A stretch of DNA of 64,000 bases from the NCBI GenBank assembly GCA_021850325.1, contig JAJZMF010000036.1, positions 1 through 64,000 on the forward strand, given 5' to 3'. The translations under genes were made by a program, and so were the position numbers. Source of the DNA: Actinomycetes bacterium (GTDB lineage: Bacteria > Actinomycetota > Acidimicrobiia > Acidimicrobiales > Palsa-688). Below the pieces are notes generated by a model that saw only the letters and a program-made list of their open reading frames with translations, was not told where the DNA came from and did not search any database. This document shows positions 40,808 to 48,876 of the stretch, piece by piece. The first letter of the stretch is position 1; every line of letters begins with the position of its first letter.

Positions 40808-41289
40808 GGGGTGCTCTCCGCCGCCTTGGTGCGCCCAGGGTCGTTGCCCCCTGTCTGCAGCCTCTTGACAAGCGTGAAGTTGGGCCCGGCGGCCCCATCG
40901 ACCAGGGAGTGCCCGTCGACCAGGGCGTCGAGGATCACCTCGGACAGCTCGGAGAGGTGCACCGGGCTGGGCACCGGGAAGCGACCTTCGCCTTTCACGG
41001 TGAGGCCCTCGGGGCCCAGCAGGAAGTGCACCTCGAGCATCCCGTCGCGCCCGGTGCTGCCCGTCATGCCGAAGCAGATCTCGTCGATCGCCAGGCGCAG
41101 GTCCTCGACCTGGTCGAAGGTGAACCCGAGGCGGCTGGCGAGCCCGGCTGCGGTCACCCTGACCAGGCCCAGGAACTCGGGCCTGGCCGGTACCGCCAAC
41201 CTCACCTGGTCTTCGCTGTGCACCGGAAGTGGCTCCTCTCGGGTTGTGACCGGCACCTGGAAGACCTTCCCCACCCCAGCGCCGGCCAT
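40804..41289 (-). CDS. anti-sigma factor, RsbW-like (GHKL)
   Basis: 161 aa with the HATPase_c_2 pattern of SigF/SigB antagonists. VRLAVPARPEFLGLVRVTAAGLASRLGF is followed by the helix LRLAIDEICFGM. The Asn of the kinase N-box is not visible at its usual place, so phosphorylation activity may be weak or lost. It should bind the downstream sigma factor. No anti-anti-sigma gene is adjacent. The ending after LVKRL is a variable charged tail. Confidence 0.85.
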   Translation of the reverse strand: MAGAGVGKVFQVPVTTREEPLPVHSEDQVRLAVPARPEFLGLVRVTAAGLASRLGFTFDQVEDLRLAIDEICFGMTGSTGRDGMLEVHFLLGPEGLTVKGEGRFPVPSPVHLSELSEVILDALVDGHSLVDGAAGPNFTLVKRLQTGGNDPGRTKAAESTP

Positions 41290-41370
41290 GGCAGCCCGGT
41301 TCGTAGCGCCACGATAGCCCGGGCAGCCCCGTGACGTGACCCGCCTGTACGGCGACGGCCACCGGGCGTC

Positions 41371-42105
41371 CTAGATCAGCGGCCAGGGGTACGGGAAGTC
41401 GGTGCTCGGCGCCGGGTAACGGCCCCGTCGGCGCAACCTGCGCGCTCGCGTCACGAGCGCGGCCAGCTCGTCTGCCTCGAGCAGCCGGTCCAGACCGGAT
41501 GGCAGCTCCCCCGTGCTGATCGGCCCCAGGTCGTCCAGGAGGGCGGCGTCCACCTTCTCGCCTGCGAAGTCCCACACCACAGTGCGCAGCTTGGGCTCGG
41601 CGTGGAAGCAGACGCCGTGGTCGATGGCCCAGACGTGGCCCCCGCCGTCCAACAGGAGGTGGCCGCCCTTGCGGTCGGCATTGTTGATGAGCACGTCGAA
41701 CACGGCTACCCGGCGCAGCGCCGGATGGTGTGCCCCGTCCTCGAGCAGGGTGAAGTAGTGCTGCTCGTAGTCGGCTTCTACCCACAGCTGAACCGAGCCG
41801 GGCCCGAGCGGGGCCTGTGCCCTGGCCACGGTGGGTGGGACGAGCGCCCAGCCCAGCGCCTCGGACACCAGGTACGCCGCCACCTCCCGCTTCCACAGGC
41901 CGGCCGGGAAGTCCCACAGAGGCCGCTCGCCGCTCTCGGGCTTGTAGATGGCCAGCACCGGGGCCGGGCCGGCGCCGACCAGCTCGGTCAGGAAGGTTGC
42001 GTTGGAGCTCCAGGGCAGGCGTCCCCGTAGTTCAACGGTGCCGCGTTCGAGCACGGCCGTCACCTCGTGACCGGCCCGTCCGCTCCTGCCGGTGGGTGCC
42101 CCCAT
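41371..42105 (-). CDS. SCO1664 family protein
   Basis: 244 aa, matching the actinobacterial SCO1664 family, which has a remote kinase-like (PI3K/HipA-type) fold. Landmarks are LAIYKPESGERPLWDFP (nucleotide Lys region), RRVAVFDVLINNADRKGGHLL (catalytic-loop-like, with NNADRK) and VWAIDHGVCFH (DxG-like). It is third in the phosphatase-DUF3090-SCO1664 cluster conserved in actinobacteria. In many of them mshC follows; here it does not. Substrate unknown. Confidence 0.88.
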   Translation of the reverse strand: MGAPTGRSGRAGHEVTAVLERGTVELRGRLPWSSNATFLTELVGAGPAPVLAIYKPESGERPLWDFPAGLWKREVAAYLVSEALGWALVPPTVARAQAPLGPGSVQLWVEADYEQHYFTLLEDGAHHPALRRVAVFDVLINNADRKGGHLLLDGGGHVWAIDHGVCFHAEPKLRTVVWDFAGEKVDAALLDDLGPISTGELPSGLDRLLEADELAALVTRARRLRRRGRYPAPSTDFPYPWPLI

Positions 42106-42136
42106 CAGGCCCCGGCGACGTCCCGAGCCCGGCTCC

Positions 42137-42706
42137 TCACAGGGACGGTGCCCGGTGGCCGTTCGTCTTGGGGCAGGAGTGGTCCTCCTCCAGTGGGTAG
42201 CCGCACAGAGGGCAGGGAGGCCTCCCGGCTGCCAGCAGCTCGCGGCCCCTCCGGACCATCGCCGCCGCCTGTTCCCGGGTGAGCATCACGCGCGCCGCTC
42301 CCGGGGCACCCGGTTCGGAGCCGGTCAGGAGGCGCTCGAGGTCCACGCCGAGAGGCTGGGTGCCGGGACCGGCCTCCCCCTCTTCCTCGGACAGCTCGCG
42401 CGCCACCAGGATGACCCGGTCGCGCTCGGGGTCGTAGGCCAGCTGCATGCTGCCCACCGCCCATTCTGCTTCCACCGGCTGCTCCAGCTCGAGATGGAGG
42501 TCGTCGGGCAGCTCCCCCGGGCTGGCCAGGTCGGCCAGCACCTCGCTAAGGCCGCCGGCCAGGAACAGGACCTGCGCCTTCTCGAGCTTGAAGGACACCA
42601 CCCGGCCCGGTTCGCCGGCCTGGAGGTAGAACACCCGTCGTCCCGGAGGGCCGACAGCGCCGACAGTCGCTCGGCTCGGGCTGGGCAGGTCGAAGAAGGT
42701 GCTCAG
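42137..42706 (-). CDS. DUF3090 family protein with probable CTG start
   Basis: 189 aa. RRVFYLQAGEPGRVVSFKLEKAQVLFLAGGL and the C-terminal zinc-binding-like CPLCGYPLEEDHSCP identify DUF3090. No ATG, GTG or TTG lies near the family start. A CTG at 42706 overlaps the upstream stop as CTGA and has AGGAG six nt upstream, and it gives the expected N-terminus (STFFDLPSPSR). The nearest alternative is a TTG at 42766, 20 codons earlier without family similarity. The function of the family is unknown. Confidence 0.86.
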   Translation of the reverse strand: MSTFFDLPSPSRATVGAVGPPGRRVFYLQAGEPGRVVSFKLEKAQVLFLAGGLSEVLADLASPGELPDDLHLELEQPVEAEWAVGSMQLAYDPERDRVILVARELSEEEGEAGPGTQPLGVDLERLLTGSEPGAPGAARVMLTREQAAAMVRRGRELLAAGRPPCPLCGYPLEEDHSCPKTNGHRAPSL

Positions 42707-43386
42707 CTCTGGCTCCTGGGTGCGCTCGGCCCGCGCTTGCCCGGAGGGGTGGGCGGGGGTGACCAATTGGCGAACATGACTGTCGGGCCCTCCGGCGTAT
42801 AGGACACGGCACTGACCGACGCCGGCGACACCACCACCCGCTGAAAAAGGTCGAGGTGCATGCCCAGGGCGTCGGCGAGGACGGCCTTGATCGGGTCGGC
42901 GTGCGATACCGCCACCACTGCCTGTCCGGCATGACGGGCGGCCAGGCCCCTCACGGCCCCGAGGACGCGCGAGCTCATCCCGGCCATGGTCTCGCCACCG
43001 GGGAAGCGGAACCCGCTGGGGTGGCGCACGACCTCCTGCCACTCGGGCTTGCGCGACAACTGCCTGAGATCCCCACCCGCCCACTCGCCCGTGTCGCAGT
43101 CAGCCAGGTCGCCTTCAGTGGTGACCGACAGGCCCAGTGCCCCCGCCACGATGCCTGCGGTCTCCGCCGCCCTCAGCATCGGGGAGGCGTAGACCGCTTC
43201 CAGGGCGGGCAGGGAGGGGCGCCAGGCGCAGATGTGCTCGGCGGCTGCCTGGGCCTGGGAGCGCCCGGTGCCGGTCAGCGCCGGCCCTGGCCCTGCCTCG
43301 GGCAGTTCGCGGCCTGTGGTCGGTGTCACTCCGTGCCTGACGAGCACGACCACGGTGGCCGGGGTTGGTTTGCGTCGAAGGGGCAT
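42703..43386 (-). CDS. histidine phosphatase, MSMEG_4193-like phosphoglycerate mutase family
   Basis: 227 aa. The catalytic RHG is in VVLVRHGVTP (His about 18), the second Arg/Glu set in YASPMLRAAETA, and the second His in VAVSHADPIKAVLAD. It is the first gene of the conserved phosphatase-DUF3090-SCO1664 set. TAGCTT lies 9 nt before the ATG. The physiological substrate is unknown, and a metabolic mutase role is unlikely in this context. Confidence 0.9.
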   Translation of the reverse strand: MPLRRKPTPATVVVLVRHGVTPTTGRELPEAGPGPALTGTGRSQAQAAAEHICAWRPSLPALEAVYASPMLRAAETAGIVAGALGLSVTTEGDLADCDTGEWAGGDLRQLSRKPEWQEVVRHPSGFRFPGGETMAGMSSRVLGAVRGLAARHAGQAVVAVSHADPIKAVLADALGMHLDLFQRVVVSPASVSAVSYTPEGPTVMFANWSPPPTPPGKRGPSAPRSQS

Positions 43387-43395
43387 TTGCCGCCA

Positions 43396-43401
43396 AAGCT
43401 A
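43396..43401 (-). promoter_or_regulatory. -10 element of the histidine phosphatase operon
   Basis: TAGCTT on the minus strand, 9 nt before the ATG. It diverges from the TAGCCT of the glycosylase gene 31 bp away. Confidence 0.45.
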
Positions 43402-43431
43402 GCGCCGCCGCCGCCGGTACGGCACCGACGC

Positions 43432-43437
43432 TAGCCT
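43432..43437 (+). promoter_or_regulatory. -10 element of the uracil-DNA glycosylase gene
   Basis: TAGCCT with 6 nt to the GTG at 43444; leaderless geometry. Confidence 0.55.
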
Positions 43438-43443
43438 CGCGCC

Positions 43444-44133
43444 GTGCCGTTGCCTTCGTCGGGGCTGGAGGGTCTGGCGCGCGAGATCGAGGACTGCCGG
43501 CTTTGCCCGCGGCTCGTGAGCTGGCGTGAGCAGGTGGCCGTCACCAAGAGGGCCTCCTATGCGGGGGAGGAGTACTGGGGCCGGCCTCTCCCCGGGTTCG
43601 GGGACCCGGGGGCCTCCCTGGTGGTGGTGGGGCTGGCACCTGCTGCTCACGGCGGCAACCGGACGGGGCGCATCTTCACCGGTGACCGTTCGGGGGACTG
43701 GCTGTGGGCCGCCCTCTACCGGACCGGGCTGGCGAGCCAAGCGAGGAGCGAGCACCGGGGGGACGGCCTGCGGGCCCGGGGGGCCTGGGTCACCGCTGCC
43801 GTGCGGTGCGCGCCTCCCGACAACCGGCCCACCCCCGCCGAGCGCGACACCTGTGCCCCTTACCTGGCCCGCGAGCTGGCCCTGCTCACCGGGGCGCGGG
43901 CCTTCCTGGCACTGGGGGGCTTCGCCTTCGGGGCTCTGTCCGCTTGGGCCGGGTTGCGACCCCGCCCCAGGTTCGCCCACGGCGCCGAGGTGGAGCTACC
44001 CGACGGCCGTTGGCTCGTGGCCTCGTACCACCCGAGCCAGCAGAACACCTTCACGGGGCGGCTCACCGAACGGATGCTGGACGAGGTGGTGGTGGCTGCG
44101 CTGAGGCATGCCCAACCGGCCGGGCCGGCCTGA
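43444..44133 (+). CDS. uracil-DNA glycosylase, family 5 (UdgB-like)
   Basis: Fe-S uracil-DNA glycosylase, 229 aa, that removes uracil and related deaminated bases from DNA. Four cluster Cys are at 18, 21, 122 and 137. The active-site motif GLAPAAHGGNRTGR (63-76) and the second motif YHPSQQNTFTGR match family 5, which lacks the polar catalytic residue of family 4. The start is a GTG in leaderless geometry. Confidence 0.92.
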   Translation: MPLPSSGLEGLAREIEDCRLCPRLVSWREQVAVTKRASYAGEEYWGRPLPGFGDPGASLVVVGLAPAAHGGNRTGRIFTGDRSGDWLWAALYRTGLASQARSEHRGDGLRARGAWVTAAVRCAPPDNRPTPAERDTCAPYLARELALLTGARAFLALGGFAFGALSAWAGLRPRPRFAHGAEVELPDGRWLVASYHPSQQNTFTGRLTERMLDEVVVAALRHAQPAGPA

Positions 44134-44177
44134 ACCTGCCCCGGGGAGACCGGCCTGCGCGAGGGGTGCCCTCCGGC

Positions 44178-44474
44178 TCAGGAGCGGTCGGCGAGGGCCC
44201 GGCACAGCGCCGACGTGCCGGCGGTCACGACAAGGACCGAGGGCCAGGCCCCGATCTTCTTGGCCAGGGGGTGCGACGCTCCCATGCCCCCCGCATAGGC
44301 GGCGACGAGGGCCAGGGCGCGGACCGGGCCCGTCGCCACCCAGCGCGGGAGGGCCAGGAGCCCTGCGGCAGCCCACACGGCCCCGCCCGCTCTTCGGTTG
44401 TGGGAGTAGCGGGCGACGGTGAAGCCGCCGACCAGACCTGCGGCGGCCAAGGCGGAGGTGGGAACGCGTACCAT
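44178..44474 (-). CDS. small membrane hypothetical protein
   Basis: 98 aa with three or so short hydrophobic stretches (ALAAAGLVGGFTVA, AVWAAAGLLAL, VRALALVAAYAGGMGAS). I do not recognise the family. The start is supported by TAGCCT exactly 7 nt before the ATG. It converges on the glycosylase gene and is followed on its 5' side by the tRNA gene. Confidence 0.7.
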   Translation of the reverse strand: MVRVPTSALAAAGLVGGFTVARYSHNRRAGGAVWAAAGLLALPRWVATGPVRALALVAAYAGGMGASHPLAKKIGAWPSVLVVTAGTSALCRALADRS

Positions 44475-44481
44475 GCCGCAG

Positions 44482-44487
44482 AGGCTA
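44482..44487 (-). promoter_or_regulatory. -10 element of the small membrane protein gene
   Basis: TAGCCT on the minus strand, 7 nt before the ATG. Confidence 0.55.
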
Positions 44488-44590
44488 ACGGCGCTGCCGG
44501 CCCCTCCCGGCCCACGCCCCCCGGGAGCCCGGCCCGAGCCGTCCCTCACATCCCTCGCAGATGTTCCCCGTAGGCCACGGGCCGCCGCGG

Positions 44591-44662
44591 TGCCCCCGGC
44601 AGGATTCGAACCTGCGCACCCGGCTCCGGAGGCCGGTGCTCTATCCCCTGAGCTACGAGGGC
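44591..44662 (-). tRNA. tRNA-Arg (anticodon CCG)
   Basis: Complete cloverleaf on the minus strand. The 7-bp acceptor stem includes one G-U pair. The D-arm has AGCTCAGGGGATAGAGC, the anticodon stem CCGGC/GCCGG carries loop CTCCGGA (anticodon CCG, codon CGG), and the T-arm contains GGTTCGAATCC. The discriminator is A. The 3' CCA is not encoded. The flanks hold no other tRNA. Confidence 0.97.
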
Positions 44663-44739
44663 GGCCCACCAAGCATACTGTCGGGGCCGCCCGGTGAGCG
44701 CACGGCGGTGGGTGCAGCCCGAGGGGTGGAGCTGACAGG

Positions 44740-46101
44740 ATGGGAGCCCACATGATCCCCGACCCGGCCAGCCAGCCCCTGAGCAGCCCGCCTCCCGGCA
44801 ACGGGGCGCCGTCGCCCGGCCCGGTCCCCATGTCGTTGCTTCCCGACAACTGCACGTTGGGCCCCTCGGGCAACCTGGTCATGGCCGGCGTGGACGTCCT
44901 GGAGCTCGTGGCCGAGGTGGGCACGCCCGTGTTCGTGTACGACGAGGACCACGTGCGGGCGCGCCTGGCCGAGGCCCGGTCGGCTTTTGGTGAGCGCGTG
45001 GCCTACGCGTCGAAGGCGTTCCTCTGCAAGGCCATGGCCCGCCTGGCCCACGAGGAGGGCTGCTGCATCGATGTCGCCACCGGCGGTGAGATGGCTGTGG
45101 CGCTGGCGGCCGGGGTACCGGCGGGCCGCCTGGTGCTGCACGGCAACAACAAGTCCATGTCAGAGCTCGCCACGGCGGTCGAGGCCGGGGTCGGACGGTT
45201 GGTGGTCGACTCGTTCGACGAGCTCGACCGTCTCGAGCACATCCACCGGGCGGGGGTAGCCGGGGGCGCAGTGCCCGAGGTCCTGTTACGTGTCACCCCG
45301 GGCGTGGAGGCCCACACGCACGAGTACGTGATGACCGGCCAGGACGACTCCAAGTTCGGCTTCGGCCTGGCATCGGGGGCGGCGGCGCAGGCCGTGGAGC
45401 GGGTGTCCCGGCCCGGCAGCGGGGCCCACCTGGTGGGGTTGCACGCCCACATCGGGTCGCAGATCTTCGCCCTCGAGAGCTACCGCCAGGAGCTTGCCGT
45501 GCTGGGCCCGTTCTTCTCCAGCCTGGGGTTGGCGGAGCTGTGCATCGGAGGAGGGCTGGGCGTGCCCTACGTCAGCGGGGAGAGCGCACCTTCGATCACC
45601 GAGTGGGCGCAGGTTGTCCGCCAGGCGGCCGGGGCAGCCGGCGTCCCGGCCGACGTGGTCATCTCGGCCGAGCCCGGTCGGGCCGTCGTGGCCTCGGGGG
45701 CGGTCACCTTCTACACCGTGGGCACGATCAAGGAACTGCCGGGCCTGCGCACGTATGTCAGCGTGGACGGTGGTATGAGCGACAACCCCCGTCCCGTGCT
45801 CTACGGTTCCGGGTACGAGGCCTTCCTGCCCCGTTGCGTGCCGGCACCCCGGCCTCGGGTGGTCACGGTGGTGGGCAAGCACTGTGAATCGGGGGACGTC
45901 CTGGTCAGGGATGCCGCCGTGCCTTCGGACCTGGCGGTGGGGGACGTCCTCGCCACACCGGTGACCGGTGCCTACGGCCACTCGATGGCCTCCAACTACA
46001 ACAAGGTGCCCCGGCCCCCGGTGGTGTTCGTGCGCGGGGGATCCTGGCGCACGGTCGTGCGCCGGGAGGCCTACGAGGACCTCATGGCCCTCGACCTCTG
46101 A
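44740..46101 (+). CDS. lysA: diaminopimelate decarboxylase
   Basis: PLP enzyme making L-lysine from meso-diaminopimelate, 453 aa. The PLP Lys is in VAYASKAF (Lys92). HGNNKS, GLHAHIGSQI, the phosphate-binding GGGLGVPY, and CESGDVL with active-site Cys all match LysA. An N-terminal lead of about 30 residues is Pro-rich, and ATGs at 44752 and 44830 are alternatives. It precedes hom and thrC, which makes an aspartate-family amino-acid cluster. Confidence 0.95.
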   Translation: MGAHMIPDPASQPLSSPPPGNGAPSPGPVPMSLLPDNCTLGPSGNLVMAGVDVLELVAEVGTPVFVYDEDHVRARLAEARSAFGERVAYASKAFLCKAMARLAHEEGCCIDVATGGEMAVALAAGVPAGRLVLHGNNKSMSELATAVEAGVGRLVVDSFDELDRLEHIHRAGVAGGAVPEVLLRVTPGVEAHTHEYVMTGQDDSKFGFGLASGAAAQAVERVSRPGSGAHLVGLHAHIGSQIFALESYRQELAVLGPFFSSLGLAELCIGGGLGVPYVSGESAPSITEWAQVVRQAAGAAGVPADVVISAEPGRAVVASGAVTFYTVGTIKELPGLRTYVSVDGGMSDNPRPVLYGSGYEAFLPRCVPAPRPRVVTVVGKHCESGDVLVRDAAVPSDLAVGDVLATPVTGAYGHSMASNYNKVPRPPVVFVRGGSWRTVVRREAYEDLMALDL

Positions 46102-46184
46102 GCGCCGAGGGCCGCCCTGCCACCCGTTCCTCCGGCCGTGGTGGCCCGGGGCGGGCGCGGCTGGCTAGCCTGCCTCGTGCGGAG

Positions 46185-47555
46185 ATGACAGAGGACCCCA
46201 CCATCAACCGACAGCCGGCACCGGGCGAAGGCGGTACCGCCCGGCCCACCGTGCGGGTAGGCCTGCTCGGGTGCGGGAACGTCGGTGCCGCGCTGGCCCG
46301 CCTGCTGCTCGGGGACGCGGAACGCATAAGCGAGCGCACCGGGATGCGCCTGGAGCTGGCCCGGGTGGCGGTGCGCTCGGTGGCCAAGGAGCGCGACGTC
46401 CCCGGCCTCGCCGGGCTCCTCACGACAGACCCCTGGCAGGTCGTCTCCGACCCGGCTGTCGACGTGGTCGTTGAGGTCATGGGCGGGGTGTCCCCGGCGA
46501 GGGACCTGCTGCTCCATGCCCTCCGGGCCGGCAAGCCGGTCGTGAGCGCCAACAAGGAGCTCCTGGCCAACCACGGTGGGGAGCTCTGGGCCACAGCCGC
46601 TGCGGCGGGCGTCGACCTCCTCTTCGAGGCCTCGGTGGCCGGCGGGGTACCCCTGATAAGGGCGCTGCGCGAGTCCCTCGCCGGTGAGCGCATCCACCGG
46701 GTCATGGGGGTGGTGAACGGCACCACCAACTACATCCTCTCCCGCATGAGCACGTCGGGCGCCACCTATCAGGAGGCCCTCGCCGAGGCCCAGAGCCTCG
46801 GCTACGCCGAGCGCGACCCCACGGCGGACGTGGAGGGCTTCGACGCCGCGGCGAAGGCGGCCATCCTGGCCAACGTCGCCTTCGGGGCCAAGGTCGTGGC
46901 CGGTGACGTGTACCGGGAGGGGATCTCGGGCATCGGTGCCCAGGACATCGTCGCTGCCCGGCGCCTCGGTTTCGCTATCAAGCTGCTGGCAGTGGTCGAG
47001 CTGGGCCAGGACGGGTCCCTGGGTGTGAGGGTGCACCCGGCAATGGTCCCCCACGACCATCCCCTCGCCTCGGTGCGGGACTCCTTCAACGCCGTCTTCA
47101 TCGAGGGGGACTCGGTGGGCCAGCTCATGCTCCTCGGCCGCGGCGCGGGTGGCCCGCCCACGGCCAGCGCTGTGCTCGGTGACCTGGTGGACGCGGCGCA
47201 CAACCTGGCGGTAAGCGGGACGGCGCGCCGGCTCGAGCTGCACGAGGTGCGCATCCGTCCCATCGACGACTTGCGTTGCGCCTACTACCTGAGCCTGTTC
47301 GTGGCCGACCGCCCCGGGGTGCTGTCCGCCATCGCCGGCGTGCTCGGGGCGCACAGCGTGTCGGTGCGCTCGATGGAGCAGGACGTCCCCCAGCCGGCCG
47401 GACAGGTGGACGGGCTGCAGTTCGAGGGCGAAGCCCACCTGGTCTTCGTCACCCACCCCGCCTACGAGCGGGACGTGCAGGCCTGCCTGCACGAGATCCA
47501 CCAGCTCGGTGCGGTGCGCCGGATCGCAAACCTGGTGAGGGTGGTGGGGGCATGA
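46185..47555 (+). CDS. hom: homoserine dehydrogenase
   Basis: Reduces aspartate semialdehyde to homoserine, the branch toward threonine and methionine. It is 456 aa. The Rossmann loop GLLGCGNVG is at 26-34, [11 protein letters not shown] and the catalytic region [11 protein letters not shown] follow, and the C-terminal ACT domain ([21 protein letters not shown]) is the threonine-feedback site. TAGCCT at 46166-46171 leaves a short leader of about 7 nt before the ATG. The stop overlaps the thrC ATG as ATGA. Confidence 0.95.
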   Translation: MTEDPTINRQPAPGEGGTARPTVRVGLLGCGNVGAALARLLLGDAERISERTGMRLELARVAVRSVAKERDVPGLAGLLTTDPWQVVSDPAVDVVVEVMGGVSPARDLLLHALRAGKPVVSANKELLANHGGELWATAAAAGVDLLFEASVAGGVPLIRALRESLAGERIHRVMGVVNGTTNYILSRMSTSGATYQEALAEAQSLGYAERDPTADVEGFDAAAKAAILANVAFGAKVVAGDVYREGISGIGAQDIVAARRLGFAIKLLAVVELGQDGSLGVRVHPAMVPHDHPLASVRDSFNAVFIEGDSVGQLMLLGRGAGGPPTASAVLGDLVDAAHNLAVSGTARRLELHEVRIRPIDDLRCAYYLSLFVADRPGVLSAIAGVLGAHSVSVRSMEQDVPQPAGQVDGLQFEGEAHLVFVTHPAYERDVQACLHEIHQLGAVRRIANLVRVVGA

Positions 47556-48598
47556 GCGCGGTGGCCTGGAGGGGGTTGATCGAGGAGTACCGGGACCACC
47601 TCCCGGTCAGTGCCGCCACCCCTGTGGTGAGCCTCCACGAGGGCAATACCCCGCTCCTCCCCGCCCCGCGGCTCTCCGAGCGGGTAGGGGCCGACGTGTG
47701 GCTGAAGACCGAGGGCGCCAACCCGACGGGTTCGTTCAAGGACCGGGGCATGACGCTTGCCATCTCGAAGGCGCTCGAGGAGGGAGCCAAGGCGGTGGTC
47801 TGCGGCTCCACCGGCAACACCTCGGCCTCTGCTGCCGCCTACGCAGCGCGTGCCGGGATGACATGCGTCGTCCTCATACCCGACGGCTACATAGCGCTGG
47901 GCAAGTTGGCCCAGGCGCTCGTGCACGGGGCGCGTGTGGTGCAGGTGCGTGACAACTTCGACCGGGCGTTGGCGCTCGTGCGCCAGTTGGCGGAAGTCGA
48001 ACCGGTGACGGTGGTCAACTCGATAAACCCCTACCGGATCGAGGGCCAGAAGACAGGTGCCTTCGAGGTGGTGGACGTACTGGGCGACGCGCCGGACGTC
48101 CACTGCATGCCCGTGGGCAATGCCGGCAATATCACCGCCTACTGGAAGGGTTACCGGGAGTACCGTGACCGTGGCCGTACGACCGGGCTGCCCCGGATGT
48201 TCGGCTTCCAGGCCGCCGGTGCGGCCCCTATCGTGCTCGGTCACCCGGTGCAGAACCCGGAGACCGTCGCCACCGCCATCCGGATCGGCAACCCCGCTTC
48301 CTGGTACGGGGCTTCGGCTGCTGCCACCGAGTCCGGGGGCCTGATCGAGGCCGTGACCGACGAGGAGATCCTCTCGGCGTACCGCTTCCTCGCCCGCGAG
48401 GAGTCCGTCTTCTGCGAGCCGGCCTCGGCAGCCTCGGTGGCCGGCCTGCTCAAGTTCGGGGTGCCCCCCGGGTCCCGGGTGGTCTGCGTGCTCACGGGCC
48501 ACGGCCTGAAGGACCCGGACATCGCCATAGGCCAGATCGCGGTGCCCAAAGCGGTTGACGCCGACCTGGGCGCCGTGCGCGCCGAACTGGGGCTGTAG
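47552..48598 (+). CDS. thrC: threonine synthase
   Basis: PLP enzyme converting O-phosphohomoserine to threonine, 348 aa, the short actinobacterial class. The PLP Lys is in TGSFKDRGM (Lys63), [17 protein letters not shown] holds the phosphate and [14 protein letters not shown] binds the cofactor. Homoserine kinase (thrB), which usually follows, is absent: the next gene is rho after a 278-bp gap. Confidence 0.95.
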   Translation: MSAVAWRGLIEEYRDHLPVSAATPVVSLHEGNTPLLPAPRLSERVGADVWLKTEGANPTGSFKDRGMTLAISKALEEGAKAVVCGSTGNTSASAAAYAARAGMTCVVLIPDGYIALGKLAQALVHGARVVQVRDNFDRALALVRQLAEVEPVTVVNSINPYRIEGQKTGAFEVVDVLGDAPDVHCMPVGNAGNITAYWKGYREYRDRGRTTGLPRMFGFQAAGAAPIVLGHPVQNPETVATAIRIGNPASWYGASAAATESGGLIEAVTDEEILSAYRFLAREESVFCEPASAASVAGLLKFGVPPGSRVVCVLTGHGLKDPDIAIGQIAVPKAVDADLGAVRAELGL

Positions 48599-48677
48599 CT
48601 CCGCCGGCCCCAACCCCGCGCGCCCGTGGCTGGTGGGCCGGTTGGGGAGGTTGCTGGCACATAGCCCCTGGGCGCGC

Positions 48678-48683
48678 TATTAT
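48678..48683 (+). promoter_or_regulatory. probable rho promoter -10
   Basis: TATTAT, unusually AT-rich for this DNA, with TGGCAC 17 nt upstream as a weak -35. It would leave a leader of about 185 nt before rho. Confidence 0.5.
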
Positions 48684-48876
48684 GGGTTTCGCTCCCTCCC
48701 GCCTGATGGTGGAGCAGAGGAGCGCACCCGGAGCGGGACCTCACGGTTGGGACCAACCGCGGACCTGCGCCCGCTTGGCAGGTCTCAGGATCCGATGGTC
48801 CCCTGACGCGTCAAGCGCGCTCCGGTCCGTTTTTGGCAATTACTCGAAGCTCCCCTTATCACCACAGAGGTAGTCA
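48684..48876 (+). promoter_or_regulatory. structured rho leader
   Basis: Non-coding leader with two perfect adjacent hairpins: 48744-48759 (CGGTTG/CAACCG, 4-nt loop) and 48762-48784 (GACCTGC/GCAGGTC, 9-nt loop). A T5 run at 48830-48834 is preceded by GGTCCG, which can instead pair with CGGACC at 48760-48765, inside the second hairpin. That arrangement resembles an attenuator, but pairing by chance is easy in GC-rich DNA. No known riboswitch consensus was recognised. Confidence 0.4.

Noticed and set aside
40808-41917. Long open frame extending the sigma factor upstream
   Set aside because: It is out of frame with, and overlaps, the anti-sigma gene and part of the SCO1664 gene. Sigma similarity starts at 40807.
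48684-48876. Known riboswitch (lysine, SAM, c-di-AMP) before rho
   Set aside because: None of the conserved core motifs I know is present; only generic hairpins are visible.
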